DNA of 5,510 nucleotides from an uncultured Coprococcus sp. (GCA_900557435.1 USSH01000179.1:1-5510); one strand, 5' to 3'; counted from the stretch's first letter, positions 1 to 5,424 are shown. Numbers and translations are program-made. Notes: generated by a model not told the origin, from the letters alone.

Positions 1-2364
1 AAAGACGCAAATGGTGCCGGTATTGATTATGAAGTATTAGAGACTTACAAAGGTAGGGATTTAGAGTATAAAGAGTATGAACCATTATATCAGTGTGCAG
101 CTGATTGTGCCGCAAAACAGCACAAGAAGGGACATTTTGTTACATGTGACACATATGTAACTATGTCAGATGGTACAGGTATCGTTCATATTGCACCTGC
201 ATTTGGTGAAGATGATGCCAGAGTCGGACGTGAGAATGACCTTCCATTCATTCAGTTTGTAGATGGCAAGGGTGACCTTACAGAGGAGACACCATATGCA
301 GGTAAGTTTGTTAAGGATGCAGATCCAGAGGTATTAAAAGACCTTGATAAAGAAGGCAAATTGTTCTCAGCACCTAAATTTGAGCATGATTACCCATTCT
401 GCTGGAGATGTGATACACCACTTATCTACTATGCAAGAGAATCATGGTTCATCAAGATGAGTGATCCTGAAGTTAAGGCTAACCTAATTGCTAATAATAA
501 GACAATCAACTGGATTCCAGAGACAATCGGTACAGGACGTTTTGGTGCATGGCTTGAAAATGTTCAGGACTGGGGTATCTCTCGTAACAGATACTGGGGT
601 ACACCTCTTAATATCTGGGTATGTGAGGATTGTGGCGAGATGCTTTCAATCGGAAGCAAGGAAGAATTAAAGGCTAACTCTGATAATTGTCCAGATAACA
701 TCGAGCTTCACAGACCATATATTGATGCAGTTACATGTAAGTGTCCTAAGTGCCAGGGCAAGATGAAGAGAGTTCCAGAAGTTATTGACTGCTGGTTTGA
801 CTCAGGTTCTATGCCATTTGCACAGCATCACTATCCATTTGAGAATAAGGAGCTATTTGAGCAGCAGTTCCCAGCCAAGTTTATTTCTGAGGCTGTTGAC
901 CAGACAAGAGGATGGTTCTACTCACTTATGGCGATCTCAACACTGCTGTTCGACAAGGCTCCGTTTAAGAACGTAATCGTTCTCGGACATGTCCAGGATA
1001 AGGACGGACAGAAGATGAGTAAGTCCAAGGGAAATGCGGTAGATCCTATGGAGGCTCTGAACAAGTACGGTGCAGATGCCATCAGATGGTACTTCTACAG
1101 CAACTCAGCACCATGGCTTCCTAACAGATTCCATGAGGATGCGGTTGTTGAGTGTCAGAGAAAGTTCATGGGTACACTGTGGAACACATATGCGTTCTAT
1201 GTACTCTATGCAAATATAGACAACTTCAATCCACTTGAGCATGAGCTTGAGTATGATAAGCTGTCACTTATGGATAAGTGGCTTCTGTCCAAGCTGAACT
1301 CAACAGTCAAGGCGGTTGACGCAAATCTTGGCGCATACAAGATCCCTGAGACAACAAGAGTTCTTGAGGAGTTCGTGGATGACATGAGTAACTGGTATGT
1401 CCGTCGTGGCCGTGAGAGATACTGGGCAAAGGGCATGGAGCAGGACAAGGTAAATGCTTACATGACACTTTACACAGCGCTCGTTACTATAGCACAGACA
1501 GTAGCTCCTATGCTCCCATTCATGGCAGAGGATATTTACCAGAATCTGGTTAGAAATATAGACAAGGATGCACCTATCTCAGTTCATCTGTGCTCATTCC
1601 CTGAGGTGGATGAGAAGATGATCGATCCAGAGCTTGAGGTTGCTATGGACGAGATCCTGAAGATTGTTGTTCTGGGACGTGCAGCAAGAAATACGGCAAA
1701 TATCAAGAACAGACAGCCTATCGGCAAGATGTATGTCAAGGCTGACAAGAAGCTTTTCGGTGAGGAGAAGGCTATCATTGAGGATGAGCTGAACGTGAAG
1801 AATGTTGAGTTCGATGATGATGTAAGCGCTTACACAACATACAGCTTCAAGCCACAGCTCCGTACAGTCGGACCTAAGTACGGCAAGCACCTTGGCAAGA
1901 TCAAGGAGCACCTGTCAGCACTGGATGGCAACGCAGCTATGGCAGAGCTCAAGGCAGAGGGCGCTCTGAAGTTTGAGGCAGACGGAGAGGAGATCGTACT
2001 CACTGAGGCTGATCTTCTGATCGACATGGCTCAGATGGACGGCTTCGTATCCGAGGCAGATGGCGGCGTGACAGTAGTTATCGACACAAATCTGTCAGAG
2101 GAGCTTCTTGAGGAAGGTTTTGTCCGTGAGATAGTATCCAAGGTTCAGACTATGAGAAAAGAGGCTGGATTCGAGGTTATGGACAAGATCACTGTATACG
2201 CTGACGGAAGCCAGAAGGCAAATGACATCATCGCAGCAAATGCGGATGCCATCATCGGCGACGTTATGGCAACAGAGATCATCACCGGCTCGGTTGACGG
2301 ATACACCAAAGAGTGGAACATCAACGGCGAGAAGGTAACTCTCGGAGTGAAGAAGAACGACTAA
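1..2364 (+). CDS. ileS: Isoleucyl-tRNA synthetase, class 2 (eukaryotic-type), 5'-truncated by window edge
   Basis: Charges tRNA-Ile with isoleucine using ATP, in the cytoplasm. The frame is open from base 1, giving 787 codons; the family is about 1,040 aa, so roughly 250 N-terminal residues including the HIGH motif lie outside. Counting from the first codon here: the end of the CP1 editing domain with GTGIVHIAPAFGEDD (58-72); a CWRC pair (134-137); further Cys pairs at 208/211 and 246/248/251 that look like metal sites; VIDCWFDSGS; DQTRGWFYSL (300 on); and the KMSKS loop (338-342) that closes the catalytic site. The helical anticodon-binding domain starts near MDKWLLSKLN (424) and carries NWYVRRGRERYW (about 464-475). 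NIKNRQP (567 on) leads into the C-terminal region known in class 2 enzymes (DUF5915-like). No C-terminal zinc finger of the class 1 type is seen. Class 2 enzymes are known to be less sensitive to mupirocin; that is family knowledge, not shown here. No frameshift. Third-position GC rises along the gene (see findings). Confidence 0.97.
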   Translation, partial: KDANGAGIDYEVLETYKGRDLEYKEYEPLYQCAADCAAKQHKKGHFVTCDTYVTMSDGTGIVHIAPAFGEDDARVGRENDLPFIQFVDGKGDLTEETPYAGKFVKDADPEVLKDLDKEGKLFSAPKFEHDYPFCWRCDTPLIYYARESWFIKMSDPEVKANLIANNKTINWIPETIGTGRFGAWLENVQDWGISRNRYWGTPLNIWVCEDCGEMLSIGSKEELKANSDNCPDNIELHRPYIDAVTCKCPKCQGKMKRVPEVIDCWFDSGSMPFAQHHYPFENKELFEQQFPAKFISEAVDQTRGWFYSLMAISTLLFDKAPFKNVIVLGHVQDKDGQKMSKSKGNAVDPMEALNKYGADAIRWYFYSNSAPWLPNRFHEDAVVECQRKFMGTLWNTYAFYVLYANIDNFNPLEHELEYDKLSLMDKWLLSKLNSTVKAVDANLGAYKIPETTRVLEEFVDDMSNWYVRRGRERYWAKGMEQDKVNAYMTLYTALVTIAQTVAPMLPFMAEDIYQNLVRNIDKDAPISVHLCSFPEVDEKMIDPELEVAMDEILKIVVLGRAARNTANIKNRQPIGKMYVKADKKLFGEEKAIIEDELNVKNVEFDDDVSAYTTYSFKPQLRTVGPKYGKHLGKIKEHLSALDGNAAMAELKAEGALKFEADGEEIVLTEADLLIDMAQMDGFVSEADGGVTVVIDTNLSEELLEEGFVREIVSKVQTMRKEAGFEVMDKITVYADGSQKANDIIAANADAIIGDVMATEIITGSVDGYTKEWNINGEKVTLGVKKND

Positions 2365-2378
2365 TGTATATAATAGAG

Positions 2379-2484
2379 AAGCTAATCCGGAAAGAGATTG
2401 TATCCGGATGCTTGCTTGCGTCAGGGCTGTTCAACTTATGTCAGTTTGTTCTGACTTGCCGGTTGTTTATCTCTTTTAGGGCTT
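2379..2484 (+). other. Foldable non-coding segment downstream of ileS (candidate structured RNA or 3' UTR)
   Basis: There is no ORF here, but complementary blocks nest. AAGCTAA (2379-2385) can pair with TTAG plus CTT (2476-2484, two-base bulge). AAAGAGAT (2391-2398) is perfectly complementary to ATCTCTTT (2469-2476); the two stems compete for one base. Inside, GTCAG (2440-2444) pairs with CTGAC (2451-2455) over a 6-base loop, and CAAC (2432-2435) can pair with GTTG (2462-2465) around it. ATCCGG (2385-2390) could instead pair with CCGGAT (2404-2409). A TATAAT hexamer at 2369-2374 would place a start near 2380, but its -35 is poor. I do not recognise a T-box, tRNA or known riboswitch consensus. 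It may be only the ileS 3' UTR. Confidence 0.3.
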
Positions 2485-2529
2485 AAATCAGGCATTTTGG
2501 AAAAAATTATCCCTGATCAAGAAAATTCG

Positions 2530-2580
2530 GCCCGAAAGGTACAAATCTTAAAGATTTTGTATCTTTCGGGCTATTTTTAT
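2530..2580 (+). terminator. Strong intrinsic terminator after ileS
   Basis: The arm GCCCGAAAGGTACAAATCTT (2530-2549) is complementary to the arm ending in CTTTCGGGC at 2571, with one G-U pair and one bulged A. It is followed by TATTTTTAT (2572-2580). The stem is about 20 bp with a minimal loop. It ends the ileS transcript, or that of any RNA made from 2380 onward. The upstream side is A-rich, so some activity on the minus strand is possible. Confidence 0.92.
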
Positions 2581-2630
2581 GTGATTTAGGATAATTTTGT
2601 ACTTTCTTTAAATATATTTGGATATTTAGG

Positions 2631-2672
2631 AAAAAGTTAAGGGTAAAAAGTTAAAGATAAAAAGTTAAACAC
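2631..2672. repeat. Three 14-bp tandem direct repeats (AAAAAGTTAA core)
   Basis: The 10-bp core AAAAAGTTAA occurs exactly at 2631, 2645 and 2659, a strict 14-bp period; the last four bases of the unit vary (GGGT, AGAT, ACAC). A degenerate fourth AAGTTA follows at 2678, 16 bp after the third. The array sits between the ileS terminator and the candidate promoter of the phosphoesterase gene, about 45-85 bp upstream of its -35. It could be an array of regulator sites, an A-tract activation region, or slippage; the sequence alone does not decide. Confidence 0.75.
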
Positions 2673-2688
2673 AACGCAAGTTAGGGGA

Positions 2689-2779
2689 TGACGGTGGAAT
2701 TACGATTTATTAAGTTTGTGTATGTGTGGTGTTGGGAGTATATTATTGTATGAATAAATCGTACAAATGACTGCCGTCA
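2689..2779. repeat. Two-block inverted repeat framing the phosphoesterase promoter
   Basis: TACGATTTATT (2701-2711) and AATAAATCGTA (2753-2763) are perfect 11-bp inverted copies separated by 41 bp. Further out, TGACGG (2689-2694) is mirrored by CCGTCA (2774-2779), with 6 and 10 bases between blocks. The candidate -35 and -10 lie inside. Arm centres are 52 bp apart, about five helical turns, so two bound proteins would face the same side. An operator pair is one reading; a small degenerate inverted-repeat element is another. Confidence 0.55.
2716..2744 (+). promoter_or_regulatory. Candidate sigma-A promoter for the metallophosphoesterase gene
   Basis: TTGTGT (2716-2721) and TATATT (2739-2744) are separated by 17 bp; an overlapping TATTAT (2741-2746) is an alternative -10. 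The start would fall near 2751, giving a leader of about 70 bases before the ATG at 2821. Both hexamers are imperfect. Support comes mainly from position: after the ileS terminator, inside the inverted repeat, and upstream of a strong ribosome binding site. Confidence 0.45.
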
Positions 2780-2799
2780 ATATGTATATTGGTCAGTCA
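2768..2799 (+). promoter_or_regulatory. Leader hairpin upstream of the phosphoesterase ribosome binding site
   Basis: TGACTG (2768-2773) pairs with CAGTCA (2794-2799), and within it CAATA (2778-2782) pairs with TATTG (2787-2791) over a TGTA loop. The stem ends 7 bases before the AAAGGAG. No U-tract follows, so it is not a terminator. It could stabilise the mRNA 5' end or affect ribosome access. It also uses the CCGTCA region that forms part of the larger inverted repeat. Confidence 0.45.
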
Positions 2800-2806
2800 G
2801 AAAAAC

Positions 2807-2813
2807 AAAGGAG
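2807..2813 (+). promoter_or_regulatory. Ribosome binding site that fixes the phosphoesterase start
   Basis: AAAGGAG ends 7 bases before the ATG at 2821. The in-frame ATG at 2767 would add 18 residues, but it has no Shine-Dalgarno sequence and lies in the leader hairpin, so 2821 is preferred. Confidence 0.88.
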
Positions 2814-2820
2814 ACAAAAG

Positions 2821-4029
2821 ATGATAGCAATTTTTATTGCGCCTTTTTACATAGCGTTAAATATATATTTGTTCTGGAGAATAAAGGGCTGGGTACAGGC
2901 CTATTTCCCAAAACTCAAAGGCAAGAAGGGCTGGATAGTCCCGATAGTGCTATATGCATTTCTGGCATCGGCGCTGGTGATCGCATTCTTCCTGCCACAG
3001 GGAAGGTTCAGGCGAGGTATGAAGCTGGTGGGTAATTACTGGCTGGGTGTTCTGCTGTATATGATATTCTTCATAGTGATAGCCGAGCTTGGAAGATTCC
3101 TTCTGCTTCACGTATTCAGAGTGGGCAAAGAGAAAATATGTGTGCCAAGGGTACACAGAATAGTGGGATGCGTGTGCGCAACGCTCATCATGTGTATATC
3201 ATTCTGGGGAGTGGTAAATGCGAGACTTGTGCGGGTGACGCCTTATGATGTGACCATCAATAAGGAAGCACAGGACGAGAATGGTCAGAAGATGGATTCC
3301 ATGAAGATAGTGCTGGTTGCAGATCTTCATCTTGGATACAACATAGGCGTCAGACAGGTTCAAAGAATAGTGAATTCCATAAATAAGCAGGACGCTGATC
3401 TTGTGCTGATAGCGGGTGATATATTTGACAACGAATGGGAAGCCGTTGACCAGCCGGAGGAGCTTGAGAAAATACTTCAGGGGATCAAATCAAAGTATGG
3501 AGTGTATGCCTGCTATGGCAACCATGATATACAGGAGCAGATACTTGCCGGATTTACATTTGGCGGACAGAAGGAGAAGACCAGCAGTCCGGAGATGGAC
3601 GAGTTTATGGAGAAGGCGGGAATCACACTTCTTCGTGACGAGGGAGTGCTGATAAACGATTCCATATACATCTATGGCCGCCGAGATGCCCACAGACCGG
3701 GAAATGGAGTCACAGACAGAGTATCCGCAGACGAGATCACGAAAAAAATGGATAAGTCCAAAGCGATCATAGTCCTCGACCACGAACCGAAGGAGCTTGA
3801 GGAGCTGGCATCGGCAGGTGTGGATATGGATCTGTGTGGACACACCCATGACGGACAAATGTTTCCAGGCAACATACTTGTGGCGATGATGTGGGAAAAT
3901 TCCTGCGGTTACCTGAATGTTGACGGCATGCATAACATAGTGACGTCGGGAGTCGGTGTGTTTGGCCCTGATATGCGGGTTGGAACTAAGGCAGAGATAT
4001 GCCCGATAACGGTGAATTTTAAACTATAA
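2821..4029 (+). CDS. Membrane-anchored metallophosphoesterase (YkuE/YaeI-like calcineurin fold)
   Basis: Predicted di-metal phosphohydrolase of 402 aa; substrate unknown. Four hydrophobic segments (about residues 2-19, 38-58, 73-97, 113-133) precede the catalytic domain. Its metal-binding motifs appear in family order: DLH (D168, H170), GDIFD (D200, D203), GNHD (N234, H235), the His in DHEP (H321) and GHTHDGQ (H341, H343). All expected ligands are present, so it should be active. YkuE and YaeI relatives act on phosphorylated lipid or envelope substrates; extending that to this protein is inference. Loops on both sides of the membrane are positively charged, so topology is uncertain. With four spans the catalytic domain lies on the same side as the N-terminus, and I slightly favour outside. 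Start chosen from the AAAGGAG at 2807. It appears monocistronic: its own promoter upstream and a terminator 36 bases after the stop. Confidence 0.94.
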   Translation: MIAIFIAPFYIALNIYLFWRIKGWVQAYFPKLKGKKGWIVPIVLYAFLASALVIAFFLPQGRFRRGMKLVGNYWLGVLLYMIFFIVIAELGRFLLLHVFRVGKEKICVPRVHRIVGCVCATLIMCISFWGVVNARLVRVTPYDVTINKEAQDENGQKMDSMKIVLVADLHLGYNIGVRQVQRIVNSINKQDADLVLIAGDIFDNEWEAVDQPEELEKILQGIKSKYGVYACYGNHDIQEQILAGFTFGGQKEKTSSPEMDEFMEKAGITLLRDEGVLINDSIYIYGRRDAHRPGNGVTDRVSADEITKKMDKSKAIIVLDHEPKELEELASAGVDMDLCGHTHDGQMFPGNILVAMMWENSCGYLNVDGMHNIVTSGVGVFGPDMRVGTKAEICPITVNFKL

Positions 4030-4030
4030 C

Positions 4031-4058
4031 TTGAATGATAAATTATATAAGCTATAAT
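4031..4058 (+). promoter_or_regulatory. Candidate promoter firing into the following terminator
   Basis: TTGAAT (4031-4036) and a perfect TATAAT (4053-4058) are 16 bp apart, starting one base after the phosphoesterase stop. A second, overlapping TATAAT sits at 4058-4063. The start would be near 4065, the first base of the terminator hairpin. If real, the RNA begins with that hairpin and only read-through would express the gene at 4157. AT-richness makes chance TATAAT matches likely here. Confidence 0.4.
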
Positions 4059-4064
4059 ATAATG

Positions 4065-4101
4065 AATCCAATGGGAGACGTTCCATTGGATTTGTTTTTT
4101 T
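4065..4101 (+). terminator. Intrinsic terminator after the metallophosphoesterase gene
   Basis: AATCCAATGG (4065-4074) pairs perfectly with CCATTGGATT (4083-4092). Two further weak pairs leave a GACG loop. TTTGTTTTTTT (4091-4101) supplies the U-tract, overlapping the end of the stem. It ends the phosphoesterase transcript and may attenuate transcription started at 4031-4058. Confidence 0.88.
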
Positions 4102-4113
4102 GAGGCCTCAAAA
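4098..4113. repeat. 16-bp perfect palindrome
   Basis: TTTTGAGGCCTCAAAA is a perfect dyad without spacer. It overlaps the U-tract of the terminator and lies 44 bp upstream of the chosen start at 4157. Without a spacer it forms a hairpin poorly, which fits a protein-binding dyad better than an RNA element. The following bases (4111-4142) are almost pure A/T, and I see no convincing promoter in them. Confidence 0.6.
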
Positions 4114-4143
4114 GAAGTAAAAAATTAAAAAAATAAAAAAAAT

Positions 4144-4148
4144 GGAGG
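4144..4148 (+). promoter_or_regulatory. Ribosome binding site that fixes the start at 4157
   Basis: GGAGG ends 8 bases before ATG 4157. The upstream in-frame ATG at 4142 overlaps this GGAGG and has no site of its own, so the ORF is best trimmed by five residues. Confidence 0.85.
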
Positions 4149-4156
4149 CGATATGT

Positions 4157-4780
4157 ATGGAAGGAAAATATACATATAAATACAATGATACCCTTGTGGT
4201 AAAAAGTGATATAAATATAAAAAAAATAGACACATTTGACGAGAGCAAGGCGCTTGCTGATGATTTTATTGAGGCGATACATATGTATTGTGATGAGACA
4301 TATCTGTATTATGACTGTTCGGATATAGATATGTATGAACCTAACATGGAAAATGATGTTTTTATCATAGTTGATAAGTGCTGCAGATTACCATTACAAC
4401 TTATGGAGAAGAGTGCGGTGAATGATGAAAAGATCATGCATGATATACTGGAATATGTGACAGCCGTGAAGCAGGAGTTTCAGACTCTTCAGAAGAAGTA
4501 TAATGATCTGATTGGAAGACTAGAAGAAATACATGCTGAAAGCATGGATATGGATGAGTTCTATAAGCAGTTTGTCAGTTTTGATAATGATAAGTATAAG
4601 GCTTTCTGTAGAGTATACAATAAGATATACCGTGAAAAAATCAACCCGGTTGCTGATTTCTGGAATGACAAACAGAGTCAGTACAAAAGGTTTGATGATG
4701 GATGGGATATAGGAGAACCTGACGATGAACAGTCTGAAGGTACAGAGGAAGAGACGGTATTTGACATTAACGATCTGTAA
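4157..4780 (+). CDS. Acidic protein of unknown function with probable coiled coil (207 aa)
   Basis: I do not recognise this family. The protein has no signal peptide and no membrane segment, so it is probably cytoplasmic. Residues 1-80 are mixed and rich in Asp, Tyr and Ile, with four cysteines (C45, C54, C75, C76). Residues about 90-130 read as a long amphipathic helix with heptad-like hydrophobic spacing (ILEYVTAVKQEFQTLQ onward), probably a coiled coil. Residues 131-180 are helical and aromatic-rich (FYKQFVSF, KAFCRVYNKIY). The tail (about 180-207) is strongly acidic and likely disordered, ending VFDINDL. The gene is AT-rich at third positions (6 G or C in 20 codons sampled from 4502), unlike the 3' half of ileS. 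A strong GGAGG supports translation. Context gives no functional hint; an accessory gene is inferred. Confidence 0.8.
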   Translation: MEGKYTYKYNDTLVVKSDINIKKIDTFDESKALADDFIEAIHMYCDETYLYYDCSDIDMYEPNMENDVFIIVDKCCRLPLQLMEKSAVNDEKIMHDILEYVTAVKQEFQTLQKKYNDLIGRLEEIHAESMDMDEFYKQFVSFDNDKYKAFCRVYNKIYREKINPVADFWNDKQSQYKRFDDGWDIGEPDDEQSEGTEEETVFDINDL

Positions 4781-4802
4781 AATATTTGCTCATATGGCTA
4801 TA

Positions 4803-4842
4803 TTAAAAACTTGATTTTACCGGATGGAGATCTATCTTGCAA
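4803..4842. repeat. 40-bp direct repeat, copy 1
   Basis: It matches 5185-5224 at 37 of 40 positions, 35 of 37 in the core ending at 4839. The shared core includes GATTTTACCGGAT and GAGATCTATCTTG. It lies 22 bases after the stop of the 207-aa gene and 85 bases before the start of the 84-aa gene. Read in one frame both copies give NLILPD-x-DLS, so the repeat may derive from coding sequence. Confidence 0.9.
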
Positions 4843-4915
4843 CTCTTACAACGTGAATATAGAGATTATGATGAATATAGGCACGAGTGTAGGTGGGAGT
4901 TGGTGTAGTAGCGTT

Positions 4916-4920
4916 GGAGG
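4916..4920 (+). promoter_or_regulatory. Ribosome binding site of the 84-aa gene
   Basis: GGAGG ends 7 bases before ATG 4928. The same frame is open further upstream (TTG 4811, ATG 4868), but those starts lack a comparable site. Confidence 0.82.
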
Positions 4921-4927
4921 TATTATT

Positions 4928-5182
4928 ATGGATAATATGAGTTTATTTCGGCAGGAAGAAGAGCAGGCTCTTGCTAAGGAAATGTATGAGACTTACGGTC
5001 TTAGATTGGTTCATGATGAATTAACTCTAGAGGAAAAGGAGATGGATCGTCGAATGCGAAAAGCTTCTGATATGGCAAAGGAGCGCCATAGATTTCTTGG
5101 TCACACAATAGCTTCATACGACCCAGAAAAGAAAAAGGTTGTTTTGATACATCCAGATGGTAGGAGAGAATATGCAGAGTAA
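4928..5182 (+). CDS. Small charged protein of unknown function (84 aa)
   Basis: I do not recognise the family with confidence. Residues 1-58 look mostly helical and highly charged, with an Arg/Lys-rich stretch (DRRMRKASDMAKERHR, 40-55). Residues 59-84 look like a short beta hairpin: GHTIASYDPEKKKVVLIHP, then DGRREYAE. There is no membrane segment or signal peptide. The ordered sequence, clean GGAGG and conserved-looking C-terminal half argue for a real gene. It lies between two 40-bp direct repeats, and its last 11 bases overlap the ATG of the next, broken ORF. That overlap resembles the coupling of antitoxin-toxin pairs, with this one in the antitoxin position. This is an inference from layout only; no toxin or antitoxin domain is recognised. 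Confidence 0.75.
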   Translation: MDNMSLFRQEEEQALAKEMYETYGLRLVHDELTLEEKEMDRRMRKASDMAKERHRFLGHTIASYDPEKKKVVLIHPDGRREYAE

Positions 5183-5424
5183 TTTTAAAAACCTGATTTT
5201 ACCGGATAGAGATCTATCTTGGAATAGGGGACAAGGAGCGTTGCGCCGATCAGCTTTGGGAGTTCTTCCATGATAAGGAAACTCAGAAAGCAACCATCCC
5301 TGGAATGCACACTTCCAAAGTAGCATTCGAGAAGCAGTGTATAGAATTAGAACTGTATAAAGTTGCAGAAGAAATTGTTAACAGCAACTTCATTGAGGAA
5401 TACAATAAAATCGTAAAGTTCTAA
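5172..5424 (+). pseudogene. Small ORF broken by a probable one-base frameshift
   Basis: ATG 5172 has AGGAG (5162-5166) five bases upstream and overlaps the preceding gene by 11 bases. It runs MQSNFKNLILPDRDLSWNRG and ends at TGA 5271-5273 after 33 aa. From about 5230 the better coding sequence moves to another frame, DKERCADQLWEFFHDKETQ to NFIEEYNKIVKF, ending at TAA 5422-5424 with no start of its own. Dropping one G from the GGGG run at 5227-5230 would join them into an 83-aa protein. A sequencing error, a true mutation, +1 frameshifting, or two unrelated fragments joined at the repeat boundary are all possible. No family recognised. The N-terminal part is encoded by repeat copy 2. Confidence 0.4.
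5185..5224. repeat. 40-bp direct repeat, copy 2
   Basis: Second copy, offset 382 bp from 4803-4842. Differences are T/C at 4811/5193, G/A at 4826/5208 and C/G at 4840/5222. It begins three bases after the 84-aa gene's stop, and lies inside the frameshifted ORF. Confidence 0.9.

Noticed and set aside
2365..2530. T-box riboswitch linked to ileS
   Set aside because: T-box leaders precede the gene they control, and no TGGNACC-type T-box sequence is present here.
2767..2820. Longer start for the phosphoesterase gene (ATG 2767)
   Set aside because: It has no ribosome binding site, the encoded 18 residues are polar and precede a natural membrane-segment start, and the region forms a leader hairpin. 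AAAGGAG supports 2821.
3490..3933. Minus-strand ORF of 147 codons inside the phosphoesterase gene
   Set aside because: It is a shadow of a gene whose frame carries all catalytic motifs; its translation looks like no protein family and it has no ribosome binding site of note.
4092..4123. Promoter between the terminator and the 207-aa gene (TTGTTT with a TAAAAA box)
   Set aside because: The spacing is about 20 bp and the -10 match is poor; A/T-only sequence gives such matches by chance.
4892..4920. G-rich stretch as a possible G-quadruplex over a ribosome binding site
   Set aside because: The runs are mostly GG with uneven loops; a two-layer structure would be weak, and a GGAGG explains part of the bias.
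4811..4927. Upstream TTG/ATG starts for the 84-aa gene
   Set aside because: They lack a good ribosome binding site, and the extra residues come from the repeat and a low-complexity Gly/Ser stretch. GGAGG at 4916 fits ATG 4928.
5114..5326. Minus-strand ORF of 70 codons across repeat copy 2
   Set aside because: Its translation has unusual composition and it overlaps two better-supported plus-strand reading frames.
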